From Gammaproteobacteria bacterium (GTDB lineage: Bacteria; Pseudomonadota; Gammaproteobacteria; Xanthomonadales; Xanthomonadaceae), in assembly GCA_030431185.1 (NCBI GenBank), contig JAUIJO010000205.1, forward strand, positions 1-5,292: a DNA stretch of 5,292 nt, read 5' to 3'. Below, one piece after another: positions 5,274-5,292 of the stretch; position 1 is the first letter of the stretch, and every line of letters starts with the position of its first letter. A program made the position numbers and the translations under genes. The notes under the pieces were generated by a model, which was given only the letters and a program-made list of their open reading frames with translations, was not told where the DNA came from and ran no database searches.

Positions 5274-5292
5274 TCCTGCCCCGGCAGTGATC
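5272..5292 (+). terminator. Hairpin overlapping the stop of the barrel gene, possible terminator
   Basis: GATC (5272-5275) pairs with GATC (5289-5292), and CTGC (5276-5279) with GCAG (5284-5287), with T5288 bulged and a four-base loop at 5280-5283. The stem includes the last two bases of the stop codon. The window ends at its foot, so whether a T-tract follows cannot be seen. Confidence 0.4.

Noticed and set aside
1..5292. Mobile element, CRISPR array, tRNA/rRNA or defence system
   Set aside because: No transposase or integrase motifs, direct-repeat arrays, tRNA-like folds or nuclease/sensor domains were seen. The genes present belong to common chromosomal families.

Overview
The window is about 5.3 kb of high-GC DNA, and every convincing gene lies on the + strand. 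The strong third-position GC, sparse promoter motifs, lipoprotein and outer-membrane signals, and the gene families present point to a Gram-negative gammaproteobacterium of the Xanthomonadaceae/Lysobacteraceae type (Lysobacter or Luteimonas-like). That placement is inferred from composition and family content, not from a marker gene.

From left to right: (1) the end of an unrecognised two-helix membrane protein (1-288), whose stop overlaps the start of (2) a 570-residue exported M28-family zinc peptidase with a PA-type insert (285-1997). After a short gap packed with hairpins comes (3) a GYF_2-AIM24 (TIGR00266) fusion protein (2065-3081). Next are (4) a 118-residue DUF486 four-helix membrane protein (3174-3530), (5) a patatin-like phospholipase predicted to be a lipoprotein (3589-4620), and (6) a small outer-membrane beta-barrel protein (4722-5273). 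No gap exceeds about 100 bases. No RNA gene, mobile element, CRISPR array or long repeat was seen.

Only genes 1 and 2 look translationally coupled. The later genes are separated by 58-101 bases containing inverted repeats and promoter-like motifs, so they are probably separate or semi-independent units. Two predicted envelope hydrolases (M28 peptidase, patatin) and an outer-membrane barrel give the region a cell-envelope flavour, but nothing in the sequence shows that they form one pathway.

I see no clear new defence, mobile or biosynthetic system here; it reads as ordinary chromosomal sequence. The most interesting signals are in the gaps. A hairpin upstream of the AIM24 gene would bury its ribosome binding site, but only in transcripts that start upstream. 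A near-perfect 15-bp stem lies after the same gene. The patatin gene may be transcribed leaderless. A three-codon mini-ORF abuts the start of the barrel gene.
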